DNA of 64,000 bases from Caulobacteraceae bacterium (GTDB lineage Bacteria > Pseudomonadota > Alphaproteobacteria > Caulobacterales > Caulobacteraceae). The stretch is taken from assembly GCA_947475875.1 (NCBI GenBank), contig CANJME010000004.1, positions 62,001 through 126,000 on the forward strand, given 5' to 3'. The notes beneath the pieces were generated by a model. That model was not told where the DNA came from, did no database searches, and was given only the letters and a program-made list of their open reading frames with translations. This document shows, piece by piece, positions 62,700-64,000 of this stretch. The translations under genes were made by a program, and so were the position numbers. Numbering within the stretch: the stretch's first letter is position 1; each line of letters begins with the position of its first letter.

Positions 62700-62724
62700 T
62701 TCACAAAGCGTAGCTTTTTGTGAA
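62700..62724. promoter_or_regulatory. Inverted repeat before nitrile hydratase alpha
   Basis: TTCACAAA and TTTGTGAA form a perfect 8-bp inverted repeat (spacer 9 bp) in the divergent AtuA-nitrile hydratase promoter region, ending just before the AAGGTG ribosome-binding site. It could be an operator for a dimeric regulator or a hairpin at the translation start. Confidence 0.45.
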
Positions 62725-62734
62725 AGGTGAACGC

Positions 62735-63340
62735 ATGGCCCACGACGACCCAGAACCAGACCTTACAGCGCTTCACCTGGGGCAAAGGGTCGATCAGCTT
62801 GAGACCCTGCTGGTCGACAAGGGCCTGGTGGACCGCGCCGCGCTCGACGCCATTGTCGACGTCTATGAGAACGAGGTCGGCCCCAGGAATGGAGCGAAGG
62901 TTGTCGCCCGCGCCTGGACCGATCCGGCCTATAAACAGCGCCTGTTGGCCGACGGTCCTGCTGCGATTGCGGAACTGGGTTTCGCCGGCCGGCAGAGCGA
63001 ACACCTGGTCGTCGTCGAAAATGGACCCAAGGTGCACAACCTCATCGTCTGCACCCTTTGCTCCTGTTACCCGTGGGCGCTGCTTGGTCTGCCGCCGGTC
63101 TGGTACAAGTCCGCGCCCTACCGCTCGCGCGCCGTGATCGATCCGCGCGGCGTGCTGGCCGATTTCGGCACCGTACTGGATGAGGATGTTGAGATCCGCG
63201 TCTGGGACTCTTCCGCCGAGATCCGCTATCTGGTTCTGCCTGAGCGCCCGGCCGAAACAGCTGGCTTAAGCGAGGACCAACTCGCTGACCTCGTCAGCCG
63301 CGACGCCATGATCGGCGTCGCCAAGGCCTCCAATCCATGA
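62735..63340 (+). CDS. nthA: Nitrile hydratase alpha subunit, cobalt type
   Basis: A 201-residue subunit carrying the metal site. The claw motif [10 protein letters not shown] (C106-T-L-C109-S-C111) has Thr after the first Cys, which from known enzymes indicates the cobalt rather than the iron form; the second and third Cys become sulfinic and sulfenic acids. [17 protein letters not shown] and [17 protein letters not shown] are family blocks. It hydrates nitriles to amides with the beta subunit. ATG 62735 has AAGGTG six bases upstream. It overlaps nthB by 4 nt (ATGA). Confidence 0.95.
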   Translation: MAHDDPEPDLTALHLGQRVDQLETLLVDKGLVDRAALDAIVDVYENEVGPRNGAKVVARAWTDPAYKQRLLADGPAAIAELGFAGRQSEHLVVVENGPKVHNLIVCTLCSCYPWALLGLPPVWYKSAPYRSRAVIDPRGVLADFGTVLDEDVEIRVWDSSAEIRYLVLPERPAETAGLSEDQLADLVSRDAMIGVAKASNP

Positions 63341-63999
63341 GCGAGGAACGTCCCCACGATATGGGGGGGATGAGTGGCTTCGGACCGGTTATTGCCGAGG
63401 CCAACGAGCCTGTTTTTCATGATCGCTGGGAGCAGCGCGTCTTCGCCATGGTTCTGGCCATGGCCGCCTGGCGCAAATGGACCCTCGACGCCTCGCGCTT
63501 CAATCGGGAGTCCCTACCCGCCGACATGTACAAGGCGCTGAGCTACTATCAGATCTGGCTGGCGGCGCTGGTCACCCAGATGCTCGACGCCAAGCTGATC
63601 AATCCGCAAGAGCTGGAAACGGGTCAGGCTGATGGCCCGCCCGCCACGCCGCCGCTCACCGCCGACCGGGTGCGCGGCGCGCTGAGCCGGGGCGGGCCAT
63701 CATCGCGCGACACCGGTCGCAAGCCGGCTTTCGCGATCGGCCAGAAAGTTTGCGCCCGCAGGTTCGGCGAAACCCTGGAAATGCGTCTGCCGGAGTATGC
63801 CCGCGGACGCACAGGCGTCATCGAACAGTTTCACGGCAATCACGTCTATCCCGACACCAACGCCTTCGATCTGGGCGAAAATCCCCAGCCGCTCTATGGC
63901 GTGCGGTTCGCGGCCACTGATCTGTGGTGGGGCAAACAGGCCGACCCGCGCCATTCGGTGCGGCTGGATCTTTGGGAAGACTATCTCGAGCCGGCTTAG
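63337..63999 (+). CDS. nthB: Nitrile hydratase beta subunit
   Basis: A 220-residue partner subunit. The N-terminus [32 protein letters not shown] is diagnostic, and the C-terminal SH3-like barrel shows [33 protein letters not shown] and LYGVRF. Length is normal and the stop is at the window edge. A cobalt-insertion activator gene is expected directly downstream, beyond the window, as in other cobalt-type operons. Confidence 0.95.
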   Translation: MSEERPHDMGGMSGFGPVIAEANEPVFHDRWEQRVFAMVLAMAAWRKWTLDASRFNRESLPADMYKALSYYQIWLAALVTQMLDAKLINPQELETGQADGPPATPPLTADRVRGALSRGGPSSRDTGRKPAFAIGQKVCARRFGETLEMRLPEYARGRTGVIEQFHGNHVYPDTNAFDLGENPQPLYGVRFAATDLWWGKQADPRHSVRLDLWEDYLEPA

Positions 64000-64000
64000 G

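Noticed and set aside
1-64000. CRISPR arrays, tRNA/rRNA genes, insertion sequences, prophage genes
   Set aside because: Looked for repeated spacers, tRNA-like arms, transposase or integrase motifs and phage structural proteins in the gaps and translations; none were seen.

Overview
The window is a GC-rich, gene-dense chromosomal segment of an alphaproteobacterium, most likely a member of the Caulobacterales (Caulobacter/Phenylobacterium type). This rests on gene content: a MucR-family regulator, DUF2336 and DUF1491 proteins, a PAS_5-type protein, a DivJ/PdhS-like kinase, the rsmB-rpe-heparinase-purH order, and the ccmIEFH-degP block near a FeuPQ-like two-component system. I see no IS element, prophage, CRISPR array, tRNA or rRNA. 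This looks like ordinary chromosome with lineage-specific genes, not an island.

Region by region: (1) 2-3978, + strand, four nucleotide-sugar enzymes in tandem (GDP-mannose 3,5-epimerase-like, Gmd, GDP-L-fucose synthase, UDP-xylose synthase). They converge on a minus-strand polysaccharide operon (10419-3941) encoding a PHP-type tyrosine phosphatase, a Wza-like lipoprotein, a Wzc-like tyrosine autokinase, an unknown membrane-anchored protein and an O-antigen ligase/polymerase. Together they look like a capsule or exopolysaccharide locus. (2) 10584-18908: an AI-2E-type permease, an alpha/beta hydrolase, purH preceded by what reads as a ZTP riboswitch, a LigK-type aldolase, a heparinase-like protein, rpe and rsmB. 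(3) 19019-25567: a CHASE3/PAS hybrid kinase with two receiver domains, a GNAT enzyme, oligopeptidase B, a trypsin-like protease without signal peptide, and a MaoC hydratase. (4) 25641-32174: DUF2336, MucR, a PAS protein, SufE, a DivJ-like kinase and small conserved proteins. (5) 32171-39411: secreted unknowns, release factor 3, a protein with three TonB-C-like repeats, a helical-repeat protein and a second DUF2336 protein. (6) 39468-48097: an SsuABC-like ABC transporter, a MASE1 hybrid kinase, Uup and PBP1A. (7) 48149-60801: a Cys-cluster protein, a DnaJ-type chaperone, type I dehydroquinase, PepSY/FeuP/FeuQ-like signalling genes, an unknown 445-residue protein, ccmI-E-F-H and DegP. (8) 60867-63999: an AtuA-family protein divergent from cobalt-type nitrile hydratase alpha and beta genes.

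Recurring architecture: genes within operons overlap by ATGA or TGATG. Convergent pairs commonly overlap at the stop codons themselves (CTAG three times, TTAG once, a TCAGCGCTGA palindrome once) with no visible terminator. At least six genes seem to start with TTG. Items most worth checking are the ZTP riboswitch, a TTCAGG-N5-TTCAGG direct repeat before the PepSY-FeuPQ genes, the triple TonB-C protein, a DegP with Gly/Arg-rich segments, a MucR missing two of four zinc ligands, and a tandem CCTCCCCGCGC repeat abutting the prfC start codon.
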